A stretch of 58,232 nt of DNA from assembly GCA_003151495.1 (NCBI GenBank), contig PLXR01000033.1:1-58232 (forward strand), written 5' to 3'. Source of the stretch: Opitutaceae bacterium. GTDB taxonomy: Bacteria; Verrucomicrobiota; Verrucomicrobiia; Opitutales; Opitutaceae. Below, one piece after another: positions 29,671 to 39,141 of this stretch; position 1 is the first letter of the stretch; the number at the start of each line of letters is the position of its first letter. Below the pieces are notes generated by a model. It saw nothing but the letters and a program-made list of their open reading frames with translations, was not told the origin of the DNA and did not search any database. The translations under genes and the position numbers were made by a program.

Positions 29671-32055
29671 ATGCCGAAGCCCCGGATTCCCGAGGCGGCG
29701 GACCCCGCGCGGCGGGCCTCACCGCTTCTCCCGCGCCTCGTTCTCCTTGTCGCCGCGCCCGTGGTGTTCCTGTGCGCGCTCGAGGGCGCGCTCCGCCTGG
29801 CCGGCTTCGGGAAGCCGGCCTCATTCCTCATACCGGACGGGAGTCCCGGGTTCTACCGCACGAACCCGGGCTTCACCGCCCCGTTCATACCCGCCTCTTT
29901 CGGAATCGCTCCGCTCAATTTCCGGATACGAAGGCACAAGGAGCCGAACACCGTGCGCGTGTTCGTGATGGGCGAGTCGGCCGCGCAGGGGATGCCGGAG
30001 CCCGGCCTCGGGTTTGCTGCGCAGCTGAAGGTCCAGCTCAAAGACCGTTTCCCGGGAAAGGTGGTCGAGGTCTTCAACATGGGCATCACGGCGATCAACT
30101 CGCACGTGGTCTACCAGATCGCCCGGCAGGTCGCGGGATTCGAGCCGGACCTGCTCGTGGTCTACATGGGCAACAACGAGGTGGTCGGTCCCTACGGCCC
30201 GGGCTGCGCCTACATGTCCGCAAACCCGCCCCTCTGGCTCATACGGGCCAGCGTGCGCATTCGGGGCACCCGCTCGGGCCAGCTTTTCCTCAGGCTCCTG
30301 TCCATGGTCTCCCCCGCCCGGGAAAGGGCCCAGGAATGGAGGGGGATGGAGACATTCTCGAAGGACTCCGTCCGCGGGGACGATCCCAGGCTGGAGGCCG
30401 TGTACCGAAATTTCTCTGAAAACCTGCGGGACATCGTCGCCCTGGCGGGCAAGGCGGGGATCAGGACAGTCCTTGCCACCGTCGTGGCCAACCTGAGGGA
30501 CAGCGCCCCGTTCATCTCGATGAATCGCCCGGGAATGAGCGCCGGGGAGGTGAAATCCTGGCGCGACGCCTATGACGCGGGGACCCTCGCTTGGGATCTC
30601 GGGGACCCGGACAGCGCCCTCTATGACTTCAGCGAGGCGCTCAAGATCGACCCGCAATATGCGGAGGCCCATTTCCGGGTCGGACGACTGGAGGAGGCCC
30701 TGGGTGAGACCGCCGACGCGCGCCGGCAATACCTGGAGGCGTTGCACTGGGACGCGCTCCGCTTCCGGCCGGACGCGCGCATCAACGAGATCGTGCGGAC
30801 GGTCGCACGGGAGGCGGGGAACAGGGTGCTCCTGGTGGACTCCGCCAGGGCGATGGGCTCCGATCCGGAATCGCAGGGCCCGCCGGCGGGCCACGGGGTC
30901 CTTTTCGACCATGTCCACTTCAACTGGATGGGCAATTTCGAGATCGCCGGGCTGCTGGCCGACGGATGCGCCCGGGAACTGCCGGGCCTGGGAGCGGGCC
31001 CGGGCTCCGGAGTCGACGACGCCGGGTGCGCCGCCGCCCTCGGGTACACCCCCGACGCCCAGGCCAGGATGCTCAAGGTGCTCGTTCAGCTCACCCTGAG
31101 GCCCCCTTTCACGGGCCAGTCCACGTTCAGCGAGGACCAGGCGCGGTTCAAGAGGGAGGTGGAACTCGCCGGCGCGCTGCTCGGGAGCCGGGACGCTAAG
31201 GCCGCCGCGCTCGACGCGGTGCGGGGGGCCCTGAGGCTCGACCCGGACAACGCCTCCGTCTCTATGCGTCTCGCCCTCATGGAATCCGAGGCCGGCAACC
31301 TGGACCGGGCGCTGTCCCTGTTCGAGCATGCCGAGTCGCTCCAGCCCCGAACCGCCGAGCTGTCCTGGCGCAAGGCCGAGATTCTCATCGGGCTGCGGAG
31401 ATTCGACGAGGCGGAATCCCTGCTCTACAAAGCCCTGGAGCTCGACGATGAGTATTTCTCCGCGGGCGGCCAGCTGGTCGAGCTTTGGAGCGCGAGCCGG
31501 CAGCTCGACAAGGGGCGGAGGTTTTTTGCCGACGAGCTTGCGAGGTTCCCGGGTAACCCGTACCTGCGGCTCGAGTATGCAAACCTTCTCGTCCGGATAG
31601 GCGACTCGGGCGGGGCGGAGCGGGAGGCCCGCAAAATCTTTGACGCCGACCCGGGAAGCCGGACCGCCGCGGCGGCCCTCGAGCTGCTGGTCCAGGTATT
31701 CGACCACACGAAGCGGACAGGGGCAGCCGAGGCGCTGACGATCGAGGCGCAGGTGCACCAGCCGTTCGACTTCTTCAACAACCGGCGCCTCGTCGGGATC
31801 TATGTCGCGAGAAACGAGCAGCAGAAGGTCGCCGACAGCCTCCAGGCCCTGGCCGCAAGCGGGCCGTTCGATGCCGCCCAGCATCTCGACCTCGCCCACC
31901 GGTTGTCCGACCTGAACCGGGGCCGGGAGATGCTCGAAGAGCTGGCGCACGCCAAGGAGATTGCCCGGATCGAGGGTGACCAGGCCCAGACAAAGGTGGT
32001 GGAGAACATGATCAGCGCCTACAGGAAACGCTTCAGCGACAGGCAGGGCCGCTGA
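29671..32055 (+). CDS. SGNH-hydrolase-like protein with TPR repeats
   Basis: 794 residues. N-terminal membrane anchor (PRLVLLVAAPVVFLCALEGALRLAGFG). SGNH-like domain at about 90-400: block I VRVFVMGESAAQG (Ser nucleophile), FNMGITAINSHVVYQIA, block III VVYMGNNEVVGPYG, and block V-like DHVHFNWMGN (Asp/His). A TPR is inserted at about 295-355 (AGTLAWDLGDPDSALYDFSEALKIDPQYAEAHFRVG), with more TPRs after 510 (LRLDPDNASVSMRLALMESEAGNLDRALSLFEHAE...). The family may modify cell-surface polysaccharide; no substrate is known. It is followed by a strong bidirectional terminator. Confidence 0.85.
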   Translation: MPKPRIPEAADPARRASPLLPRLVLLVAAPVVFLCALEGALRLAGFGKPASFLIPDGSPGFYRTNPGFTAPFIPASFGIAPLNFRIRRHKEPNTVRVFVMGESAAQGMPEPGLGFAAQLKVQLKDRFPGKVVEVFNMGITAINSHVVYQIARQVAGFEPDLLVVYMGNNEVVGPYGPGCAYMSANPPLWLIRASVRIRGTRSGQLFLRLLSMVSPARERAQEWRGMETFSKDSVRGDDPRLEAVYRNFSENLRDIVALAGKAGIRTVLATVVANLRDSAPFISMNRPGMSAGEVKSWRDAYDAGTLAWDLGDPDSALYDFSEALKIDPQYAEAHFRVGRLEEALGETADARRQYLEALHWDALRFRPDARINEIVRTVAREAGNRVLLVDSARAMGSDPESQGPPAGHGVLFDHVHFNWMGNFEIAGLLADGCARELPGLGAGPGSGVDDAGCAAALGYTPDAQARMLKVLVQLTLRPPFTGQSTFSEDQARFKREVELAGALLGSRDAKAAALDAVRGALRLDPDNASVSMRLALMESEAGNLDRALSLFEHAESLQPRTAELSWRKAEILIGLRRFDEAESLLYKALELDDEYFSAGGQLVELWSASRQLDKGRRFFADELARFPGNPYLRLEYANLLVRIGDSGGAEREARKIFDADPGSRTAAAALELLVQVFDHTKRTGAAEALTIEAQVHQPFDFFNNRRLVGIYVARNEQQKVADSLQALAASGPFDAAQHLDLAHRLSDLNRGREMLEELAHAKEIARIEGDQAQTKVVENMISAYRKRFSDRQGR

Positions 32056-32099
32056 CACCGGCATCGCGGCGGGTCCCGGGCCGCACGCACGCCAAGAAA

Positions 32100-32129
32100 A
32101 AGCGCACACGGCGGCCGCCGTGTGCGCTT
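32100..32129. terminator. Bidirectional terminator between convergent genes
   Basis: A perfect 30-base palindrome with arms AAGCGCACACGGC / GCCGTGTGCGCTT around GGCC, with A's before it (AAGAAAA). It sits between the SGNH-TPR gene (plus) and the TonB receptor (minus), 45 and 27 bases from their stops, and can serve both. Confidence 0.9.
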
Positions 32130-32155
32130 GCTCGAGTCCGTTTTGCCTACCCGGA

Positions 32156-35100
32156 CTAGAATCTTACCCCGTAACCCAATTTCGCCGTGATTGGATTCGT
32201 CCTAATGAATCCATTCAATTCCTTGTTATCCAAAACATTGTAGACATTCAGCTGGAGGAACTGGGTGTAACCCCAACTCTTCCACTCATATTTCGCAAAC
32301 GCGTCCAGGTTGAACTGCGAAGGCCCGTAAGCGACGATGATGAAGCCCTTGGCATTGGTCTCGACCTGCCCGGAACCGTGGGTGATGCCGGAGAAGTACT
32401 GCTCCTGGGAGTGCCAGGTTTCACCCATTCCCACGGTGAGGCCCTTGAGCATGCCGCTGTCGAACTTGTAGTTCTCGAACAGGCTGTAGGCATACTTGGG
32501 GGTGTCGTCACCCGGCGCGACGGTGGTGGTATGGGTCGAGCTGTCCGTCGGGTCCGAGTAGACCTTGTTCAGGGGCACGCCGTTCAGGCCGAAATTGTCG
32601 AAGTACCAGGGCGTCCACATGTCCGCTGGGTACGGGTATTTCGGCCACGTGCCGTTGTTGATCCTCTGGACGCTCGCATGGACGCTTGCCGTGAAAACCA
32701 TCTGAAAGTGGTTGTCCGGCGTGTAGAGGAGCTGGCCCTCGTAGCCCTTTGACTGGTCGACCACCTGGACGGCCGCGCCGGCTCCGGTGTTGAGGAAGCC
32801 TGACGCGTCCTCGGTCGCGTTGTTGAGGTTCTGGTCCCAGGTGGAACCGGGGCCCCCGAGGCCGTAGTACATCCAGCCCGGCCAACCTCCGTTGTTGAAG
32901 CCGGCCGTCGAGGCGTACACGGCATTCAGGTAGGCGGCGCCGGTCGCCGTGCTGGCGTTGACATAGACCTGCTTGAGGTTTGGGCCGGCCGCGTTCGGGA
33001 TGCCGTTGAAATTCGCAGGGGCGTTGTTCTCGGTTGCCACGTAGATGGATCCGGCCGCCACCGCGGCGTTGAACGCGTTGATTGACGCCGTCGTGTTGTT
33101 TCCGCCCGCATTCCCGTTGCCGCTGGCGGGGCCGCCCCCGCCCCAGCCGTTGCCGGCCCACGTGATGCCCCCGACCACGGATCCGGTGGGCAGCATGCCC
33201 TGGCCCGACGTGCCGTCGGAGAGGTTGTAGATGATGGGCTTGTTCGGATCGAAGCGGGGGTGCCCGAGCGGCGCGGGCGCATACCAGGGCTCGGACTCCC
33301 ACGAGGTCTTCGTGATCGTGTACCTGCTGACCGTCCCGACGAGCTTTCCTCCCAGGGCGCTGAACTTGATGCCGTATTCATTGCTCTTGCCGGTGTTGGA
33401 GCTCACGGGGATGCCGGTCAGGGCATTCTTGAGCCCGCCAAAGTTGGGCTCAACGCCCTCGGCCTTGAGGGCGTAGATCGACAGGTTCTTCGTGACCGCC
33501 AACATCACGCCGTTCTGGTAGGTCTTGTTGGAAAGGCTCGGTGACTCGATGCCGCCGGCGGTGGTGGCCAGGTTGTCATTCCACGAGGTATTCGTGTCCT
33601 TGCGGACTCCGGACATCAGGATCAGGTGGTCCTTGAAGAACTTGCCGTAGTAATTGAGGTAATAGGCCCTGTCCCAGTTCTTGACCTCGGTGTTGACATT
33701 GAAGGTCTCGGGCAGGTCGGGCGAGCCGTCCCCCTGGATGCCGTAGCGGATCGGGCCCCCGTCCATGACCCTCCAGTAGTTGGTGCCGTTGGCGGTCGCC
33801 CCCTGCTGGTTGAAGGTCTGCTGGTAGAGGTCGGAGAACCCCGCAAGCACCTGGCTGTTCCACTGGTACCATTTCCCGTCGAACATCGTCTTGCGCATGA
33901 CCAACTCCACCCTCTCCTGGTCGCGGGTGCTGTCCGCGTCATTCAGATTCCACGTGTAGGCGATGACCGAGTTGGGGGACGTTCCGAATGTGAGATTCCC
34001 GTTGTTCGATCCCTGGCCTCCGACGGAGTTGTCCGCCAGGCTCGTCGTGATCGTCTCGCCCAGCGCATATCCGTTGTTGGTCGTGGCCGTGTCCACCTGG
34101 ATCTCGCCGTTCACCTGCCGCTGCTGCTGGCTCACCGAGGAGCGGTTGTAGCCGGCGAGAAGGTCCAAGCTCGGGACGAACGCCGACTCCTTGAGCAGCT
34201 GCTGCGTTCCCTTGAGCTCGAAGTTCTTCTGCTGGGTGTTGATGAAGGTGTCCGGACCGGTCTTGTTGTACGAATCCTGGTTGGATCCCGGCGGGTAGTA
34301 GAAGCCCACGGCCTCGAACTGGTCGTTGTTGGTGGGAAGCGCCGAGCTGGTGGAGGTGACGCCGCGGAACGCCTGGAACCCGTTCCCGTTGATCCGCTGC
34401 TTGCTGTACTCATAGTCGGCAAGAAGGAGCGTCGTGGGGGTCGGCTTCCACGTAAGCTGCGGCGCGATGAAGAAATGGCGCTCATTGTAGTAGCCGACGG
34501 CCGCATCCGAGTCCTGGGCCGCCATGTCCAGGCGGTAATCGAGGTGGCTCGCGGCGCTGATCGGCCCGGCCGTTGAGAGGGTTGCGCGCTTGAAGTCGTA
34601 GCTTCCGTACGAGACCTCGGCATACCCCGCCTGCGTGTCGCTCGGCCGGGCCGGGAGGTAGTCGACCACGCCCCCGAAATTTCCCGTTCCGTAGAGGAGT
34701 GCGTTCGGCCCGAAGACCACCTCTATGCGCTCGATGTTGACCGAGTCGACCCCGCTCAGGCGCAGGAAGCCGTCGCGCAGTGTGTTGGTCGCGATGAACC
34801 CGCGGATCTTGTACTGCGACTGGTTCGGGTTCGAGGTGACACCCTGGGGGTTGTTCACGCCGCCCGGGCCGTAGGTCTGTCCCGCGATGCTGCCCCCGGT
34901 GTTCTCCAGGTCGTTCTGGGTCGTCGTCATGATGCCCGCCTGGTACGCAAGCGCGCTGCGCAGGTCGGTGGCCCCGATGTCCGAGATGAACTCCGATGTG
35001 ATGACGTCGATCGAGATCGGGATGTCCTTTATCGGCGTGTCCACGCGCGAGCCCGACATCTCATTGGTCGCCGCGTATCCCTTGTCCTTTGTCGTGTTGA

Positions 35101-35272
35101 CGGTGAACGGGTCGAGCTGGACCGCGGGCGCGGCCGCCGAATCGGATACCGTGGGGGCAGTCGACGCGGCCTGCGCCTGCGCTCGAGGCTGGACCGAAGC
35201 TGCCAGGGCGAAAGCCACGAGGCCCAGCGATAGGCGTGGCAGGGCTGCGAACCGGAAGTGGGGCATTTTCAT
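32156..35272 (-). CDS. TonB-dependent outer-membrane receptor (glucan locus)
   Basis: The start is ATG 35272 (MKMPHFRFAALPRL), giving 1038 residues with a signal peptide ending near AQAQA. A TonB-box-like region (VQLDPFTVNTTKDKGYAATNEMSGSRVDTPIKDIPISIDVITSEFI) is followed by the plug domain (ATDLRSALAYQAGI, KIRGFIATNTLRDGFLRLSGVDSVNIERIEVVFGPNALLYGTGNFGGVVDYL) and a long barrel ending in aromatic F (KLGYGVRF). It lacks the N-terminal carboxypeptidase-like domain and SusD partner seen in Bacteroidetes. A Gly/Asn/Ala-rich insert lies near residues 660-730. Adjacent glycoside hydrolases suggest it imports glucan fragments. Confidence 0.93.
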   Translation of the reverse strand: MKMPHFRFAALPRLSLGLVAFALAASVQPRAQAQAASTAPTVSDSAAAPAVQLDPFTVNTTKDKGYAATNEMSGSRVDTPIKDIPISIDVITSEFISDIGATDLRSALAYQAGIMTTTQNDLENTGGSIAGQTYGPGGVNNPQGVTSNPNQSQYKIRGFIATNTLRDGFLRLSGVDSVNIERIEVVFGPNALLYGTGNFGGVVDYLPARPSDTQAGYAEVSYGSYDFKRATLSTAGPISAASHLDYRLDMAAQDSDAAVGYYNERHFFIAPQLTWKPTPTTLLLADYEYSKQRINGNGFQAFRGVTSTSSALPTNNDQFEAVGFYYPPGSNQDSYNKTGPDTFINTQQKNFELKGTQQLLKESAFVPSLDLLAGYNRSSVSQQQRQVNGEIQVDTATTNNGYALGETITTSLADNSVGGQGSNNGNLTFGTSPNSVIAYTWNLNDADSTRDQERVELVMRKTMFDGKWYQWNSQVLAGFSDLYQQTFNQQGATANGTNYWRVMDGGPIRYGIQGDGSPDLPETFNVNTEVKNWDRAYYLNYYGKFFKDHLILMSGVRKDTNTSWNDNLATTAGGIESPSLSNKTYQNGVMLAVTKNLSIYALKAEGVEPNFGGLKNALTGIPVSSNTGKSNEYGIKFSALGGKLVGTVSRYTITKTSWESEPWYAPAPLGHPRFDPNKPIIYNLSDGTSGQGMLPTGSVVGGITWAGNGWGGGGPASGNGNAGGNNTTASINAFNAAVAAGSIYVATENNAPANFNGIPNAAGPNLKQVYVNASTATGAAYLNAVYASTAGFNNGGWPGWMYYGLGGPGSTWDQNLNNATEDASGFLNTGAGAAVQVVDQSKGYEGQLLYTPDNHFQMVFTASVHASVQRINNGTWPKYPYPADMWTPWYFDNFGLNGVPLNKVYSDPTDSSTHTTTVAPGDDTPKYAYSLFENYKFDSGMLKGLTVGMGETWHSQEQYFSGITHGSGQVETNAKGFIIVAYGPSQFNLDAFAKYEWKSWGYTQFLQLNVYNVLDNKELNGFIRTNPITAKLGYGVRF

Positions 35273-35890
35273 CTGAGGTGGTGGTGTATGGCGTGACACT
35301 GGCGTTCTTGGTTTGCGTCTTTCCTGTGGGGTACAACGCATCGGCCGCTCGAATGATTCCGCGACATGGGGAAGCGGGGCATCTGAGATGGCCGGGGAGT
35401 GCCTTGGGGTAAGGGGGATCATGCGGGGATGAGCGAAGCTCGTCCCTGAACAAGGCGAGGTGTAGTGTCCGCCCAATTCGTGTGTCAACACTTTTGCGCA
35501 CTTTTTTACTCACATTGCCTGTTAACAAGACAATTTTGTACCCCGCGTTTCCACGAAAAAGGACCATCGATCCGTCCCGTAATCCGGCTAGTTTTGGGGT
35601 CACAAAAGTGGCTTCTAAAAACACGCTCAATGTTTATAATAAACATCTTATGTGTCATACAAAATGCAGCCTAAATCGTGCGGAGGCCGGGTTGCTGTGG
35701 TGGACCTTAAGTTTCATAAATCAACTTTGCACCTAGTTGCGCACTTTTTTGATTTTTGTGCGAGGCCGGAGCACCTTTCCCCGAGCAAAACAAATCCTGG
35801 ACGGGGTTTGGGAACATTCGCCGCGCGCGGCGCCGCGGACACCTCCCCCCGTCCATGGCCTCAGCCGCGGGCAAGGCGCCCCGGGGGCGC
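35273..35890. promoter_or_regulatory. Long AT-rich promoter region of the TonB receptor
   Basis: About 600 bases with no gene. The stretch 35480-35760 is distinctly AT-rich against its surroundings. Two near-identical elements occur: TTTTGCGCACTTTTTTA at 35492-35508 and TTGCGCACTTTTTT at 35737-35750, both in the plus orientation. Related elements occur before the LacI gene and GH1. They are candidate operators of the locus regulator. Confidence 0.5.
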
Positions 35891-37324
35891 TCAGGGGCGC
35901 TCCACGTAGGTCTGTATCGCCCGGGCCGGAATTAGGCAGGCCCGCGCCTCGGCACCGTCACTTAGCCCAAACTCGACAGGCGCCGCGGTCCTGTTGAGCA
36001 CCACGATTGCCAGAGAGCGGTCGGGATTGACGAACGCGACGGATTCGAGTCCTGCGGGGCCCCCATGCGACTCGATCCTCGTCGCACCGGTTCGCACGAA
36101 CCGGCTGAACTGGCCGATGTAATAGAACGAGGCTTGGAAGCGCACGACCCCGGTCTCCGTGTCGACAATGACGGGCGCGTCGCAGAAATTGCCGACGTGG
36201 TTCGGCCCGCCGCCCTGGTCGAGCACGATGTTCCAGTCTATCCAGCCGCACACTTGGTTCCTGAAATCGTTGATCATGCTGTGGGCGTAGCGCTCCGCGT
36301 GCTCCCAGCTTCCGAGCGCCCATTTCCCCGATTCGTCCGCGCGGTCGCAGCAGCCCTCCGTGAACAGGGTCGGCTTTGCGGGGAAGGCATCGTGGGCCCG
36401 GGACGGGGCGGCAAAGTCGTCGCTTACGTACCAGTGCATGGCCGTTCCCCAGACGAAGCGGGCTGCGGCCGGGTCGCCGTAGATCGTCCTCGTCCATTCG
36501 TCCATGAGGTCGCGGTTGTGGTCCAGGACGCATAGGCGCACCCCTTCCCTGCCCGCCTTCCCTAGCGCCGGCCCCAGGTAGTCCTTGACGAAGTCGCGCT
36601 CCTGCGCCGCCGAGAAGATGCACGACTCCCATGTCTGCACCGCCTGGGGCTCGTTCTGGACCGTGATTGCCCAGATGGGTACGTGCTCCCCGCGCTCCAT
36701 CTCCGAGATGAACCTGACGAAGTAGTCGGCCCACGCCTGGCGATACTCGGGACGGAGGCTGCCTCCGTTTATCATCAGCCCGTTCGTCTTCATCCACGAC
36801 GGGGGGCTCCACGGGCTCGCCAACAGGTGGAAGTTCGAGGCGCCCGCGATGTCCTGCGCCTGATGGATGAGGGGCAGCACCCACCTGCGCATGGGATCGA
36901 GCGAGAAGTGCTCCAGCCCCGCGTCCCCCGCGACGGGGTCGAGGGACCAGCTGCCGAGCGAGAAGTCGCAGCTGTTGATATGCGTCCTTGCAAGCGTGTA
37001 GCCGATCCCGTCCTTGGGGTCGTAGTAGCGGCGCACGACCTCCGCCCGCTGCGCGGGCGGCAGCTGGGCAAGCACCCACGCCGAGGACTCCGTCAAGGCG
37101 CCGCCGAATCCCTCGATGGCCTGAAAACGCTGGCTGCGGTCGCATGCGATGACGCCCGCGGGCGCGGGCGCGGCGGGTGCGGCTGCCGAGACCTCGCTCA
37201 GCGAATGACCGTTGTCCTTGGCGGTCTCGAAGAGGGTCCATGAGGGAAGGGCGGATGCGAGCGACGGGGCCAAGCCGCAGACGGCCACGAGGGCCATCCG
37301 GCGCAGGGGAAGGTTTTGGTTCAT
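35891..37324 (-). CDS. Glycoside hydrolase family 30 enzyme
   Basis: 477 residues, signal peptide MNQNLPLRRMALVAVCGLAPSLASA. GH30 features: FQAIEGFGGALTESSAWVLAQL, YYDPKDGIGYTLARTHINSCDFSLGSWS, HLLASPWSPPSWMKTNGLMINGGSL, acid/base Glu in WAITVQNEPQAVQTWESC, nucleophile Glu in PTLFTEGCCD, and WIDWNIVLDQGGGPNHVGNFC. The subtype looks like the glucosylceramidase / beta-1,6-glucanase branch (GH30_1 or 30_3). In this locus a beta-1,6-glucanase acting on laminarin branches is the best guess. It lies 13 bases after the GPH transporter stop, in one operon. Confidence 0.93.
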   Translation of the reverse strand: MNQNLPLRRMALVAVCGLAPSLASALPSWTLFETAKDNGHSLSEVSAAAPAAPAPAGVIACDRSQRFQAIEGFGGALTESSAWVLAQLPPAQRAEVVRRYYDPKDGIGYTLARTHINSCDFSLGSWSLDPVAGDAGLEHFSLDPMRRWVLPLIHQAQDIAGASNFHLLASPWSPPSWMKTNGLMINGGSLRPEYRQAWADYFVRFISEMERGEHVPIWAITVQNEPQAVQTWESCIFSAAQERDFVKDYLGPALGKAGREGVRLCVLDHNRDLMDEWTRTIYGDPAAARFVWGTAMHWYVSDDFAAPSRAHDAFPAKPTLFTEGCCDRADESGKWALGSWEHAERYAHSMINDFRNQVCGWIDWNIVLDQGGGPNHVGNFCDAPVIVDTETGVVRFQASFYYIGQFSRFVRTGATRIESHGGPAGLESVAFVNPDRSLAIVVLNRTAAPVEFGLSDGAEARACLIPARAIQTYVERP

Positions 37325-37337
37325 GGGCGGGACGGGG

Positions 37338-38696
37338 CTAGGGCGACGCGGCCTTCCTGAGCGCGAGCTCCCGCTCGATCTCCTTCATCTTCGCGTCGGA
37401 GATGGGATAGAAGAAGATGGCAAGGGCCCCGAGCACGGCGAGGACACCGGGGATGACGCTGAAGAGGAGCCGGATTCCCCCGACGGCGCCTGGCCCCTGG
37501 TCGGTGTTCGCAACGAAGCCGTAGTAGGCTAGGAGCCAGCCCAGGGCGCCGGTGCCGATCGCCAGCCCGATCTTCTGGGAGAACACCGAGGCCGAGAAGA
37601 CGAGGCCCGTCGTGCGCCGGCCAAACCGCCACTCCCCGTAGTCCGCCGTGTCGGCGTACATCGACCACAGGATCGCAGGCGTGGGCCCGACCACAAAGGA
37701 CGCCGCGACGTTGAGGGCGATGAGGAGCGTCGAGGCGTGCGGATCCACGAGGTAGAACGCCGCCATGAGGGCTGCGTTGGCGACGGAAAGCACGATCATC
37801 AGGGTCCGCCGGTCGCCCAGCTTGAGGATGAATTTCGTGCAGACCGCGCCGGCGATGAACGCGACCGATCCCGTCGTGGCGTAGAGGGTGAACTTCGACT
37901 CGTCCCTCACGACGTACTTGAAGAAATAGATGATCGAGCCGCCGCGCACCGCCGCGTTGATGAGCGTGAAGAGCGCAGAGAAAAAGAGCGCGACCCACGG
38001 CCGGTTTCTCAGCAGGTTCATGAGGTCCGTCCCAAAGTCGCCCTTTTGGTCGGCGGGCGGCACGACGCGCTCCCTCGTGCTCGCGAAGGTGAAGATGAAG
38101 AGGGCGACCGAGACGATCGAGAAGAGGAGCATCGTCAGGCGTATCCCGTCCGCCTCGCTCCCGTTGCCCAGGGCGCCCTTGAGTGGAACCACCAGGCGGA
38201 CGATCAGGAACTGGCCCGCAAATGCGCAGACGAACCTGTACGTGGACAGGGATGTCCTCTGCTCGGAGGAGGGCGACATCACCCCCATGAGGGCGGAGTA
38301 CGGGATGTTGATCGCAGTGTAAGCCACCCACATGAGGCCGTAGGTCACGTAGGCGTAGACCAGCTTGCCATGGCCGGTGAGGCCCGGGTTCAGGAACATG
38401 GCGTAGCCCGCGATGCCGTACGGCAGAGCGCCCCAGAGGATATAGGGCCTGAATTTTCCCCATCGCGTGTTCGTGCCGTCCGCCAGCACACCCATCGCGG
38501 GATCGATCACGGCATCGAAGATCCGAAGCGAGAGCATCATCGTCCCGACCGCGAGCGGGGCCAGGCCGAAGATGTCCGTGTAATAATATACGAGGAAGAG
38601 GTTGAAGAACTGGAAGTAGAAGTTCGAGGCGGTGTCGCCCAGGCCGTAGGCGAGCTTCTCGCGGAAACTTAGGTTTTCGACGGGGACCATGGTCAT
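37338..38696 (-). CDS. GPH-family sugar:cation symporter (MFS)
   Basis: 452 residues, twelve helices. GPH hallmarks: SFREKLAYGLGDTASNFYFQFFNLFLVYYYTDIFGL at the N-terminus, MGVLADGTNTRWGKFRPYILWGALPYG (D-x-x-x-x-R-W-G-K-x-R-P cation motif), and SMYADTADYGEWRFGRRTTGLVFSAS in the second half. Such symporters import oligosaccharides or glycosides with Na+ or H+. It is transcribed with GH30 and divergently from the LacI regulator, so it probably takes up glucan oligosaccharides. Confidence 0.92.
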   Translation of the reverse strand: MTMVPVENLSFREKLAYGLGDTASNFYFQFFNLFLVYYYTDIFGLAPLAVGTMMLSLRIFDAVIDPAMGVLADGTNTRWGKFRPYILWGALPYGIAGYAMFLNPGLTGHGKLVYAYVTYGLMWVAYTAINIPYSALMGVMSPSSEQRTSLSTYRFVCAFAGQFLIVRLVVPLKGALGNGSEADGIRLTMLLFSIVSVALFIFTFASTRERVVPPADQKGDFGTDLMNLLRNRPWVALFFSALFTLINAAVRGGSIIYFFKYVVRDESKFTLYATTGSVAFIAGAVCTKFILKLGDRRTLMIVLSVANAALMAAFYLVDPHASTLLIALNVAASFVVGPTPAILWSMYADTADYGEWRFGRRTTGLVFSASVFSQKIGLAIGTGALGWLLAYYGFVANTDQGPGAVGGIRLLFSVIPGVLAVLGALAIFFYPISDAKMKEIERELALRKAASP

Positions 38697-39141
38697 GCGC
38701 CCCGCGTCGCCGTCCGGCTGGGACGGGACTGCAATTCCGGCCCCCGCGATCCCTGCCCCTCCAGCGGTGCTCCGCGGCCAGGGAACCTTTTAAATGCGGT
38801 GGCCCACGACCGGTGGGGCACGGGGTATCCGGGGTTCAAGATGGGCCATGAAGCGGGATGCGATCCATGCCTGTCAATCCTAGTGTGCATAAAAGATTGC
38901 ACGCCTCAAATGGCCTCGCTTGATGCGACCGGTAACGCGGCTTTTTTAGAGAGGTTTTGTGACTTCTCGCCGGGATTCTGGGGCGACAGGAGGCCATAGG
39001 TGTGCATAACTTTTTTACCACTTGTAATTGCATTCCTAATTTGCATTATTCGGCGCGCCGCATGCTAAGATTGAGCGTCCCTAGCTCGATTCCTCCCGGG
39101 GCGTCGGAGCGACGTCCCCCAACCGCCTGACACCCCCTCCC
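38697..39141. promoter_or_regulatory. Divergent control region of GPH/GH30 and LacI genes
   Basis: 445 bases with no gene. It contains TGTGCATAAAAGATT (from 38884) and TGTGCATAACTTTTTTA (39001-39017), both resembling the elements upstream of the TonB receptor. The stretch 38870-39060 is AT-rich, as expected for promoters in this GC-rich genome. Probably holds both divergent promoters and regulator sites. Confidence 0.5.
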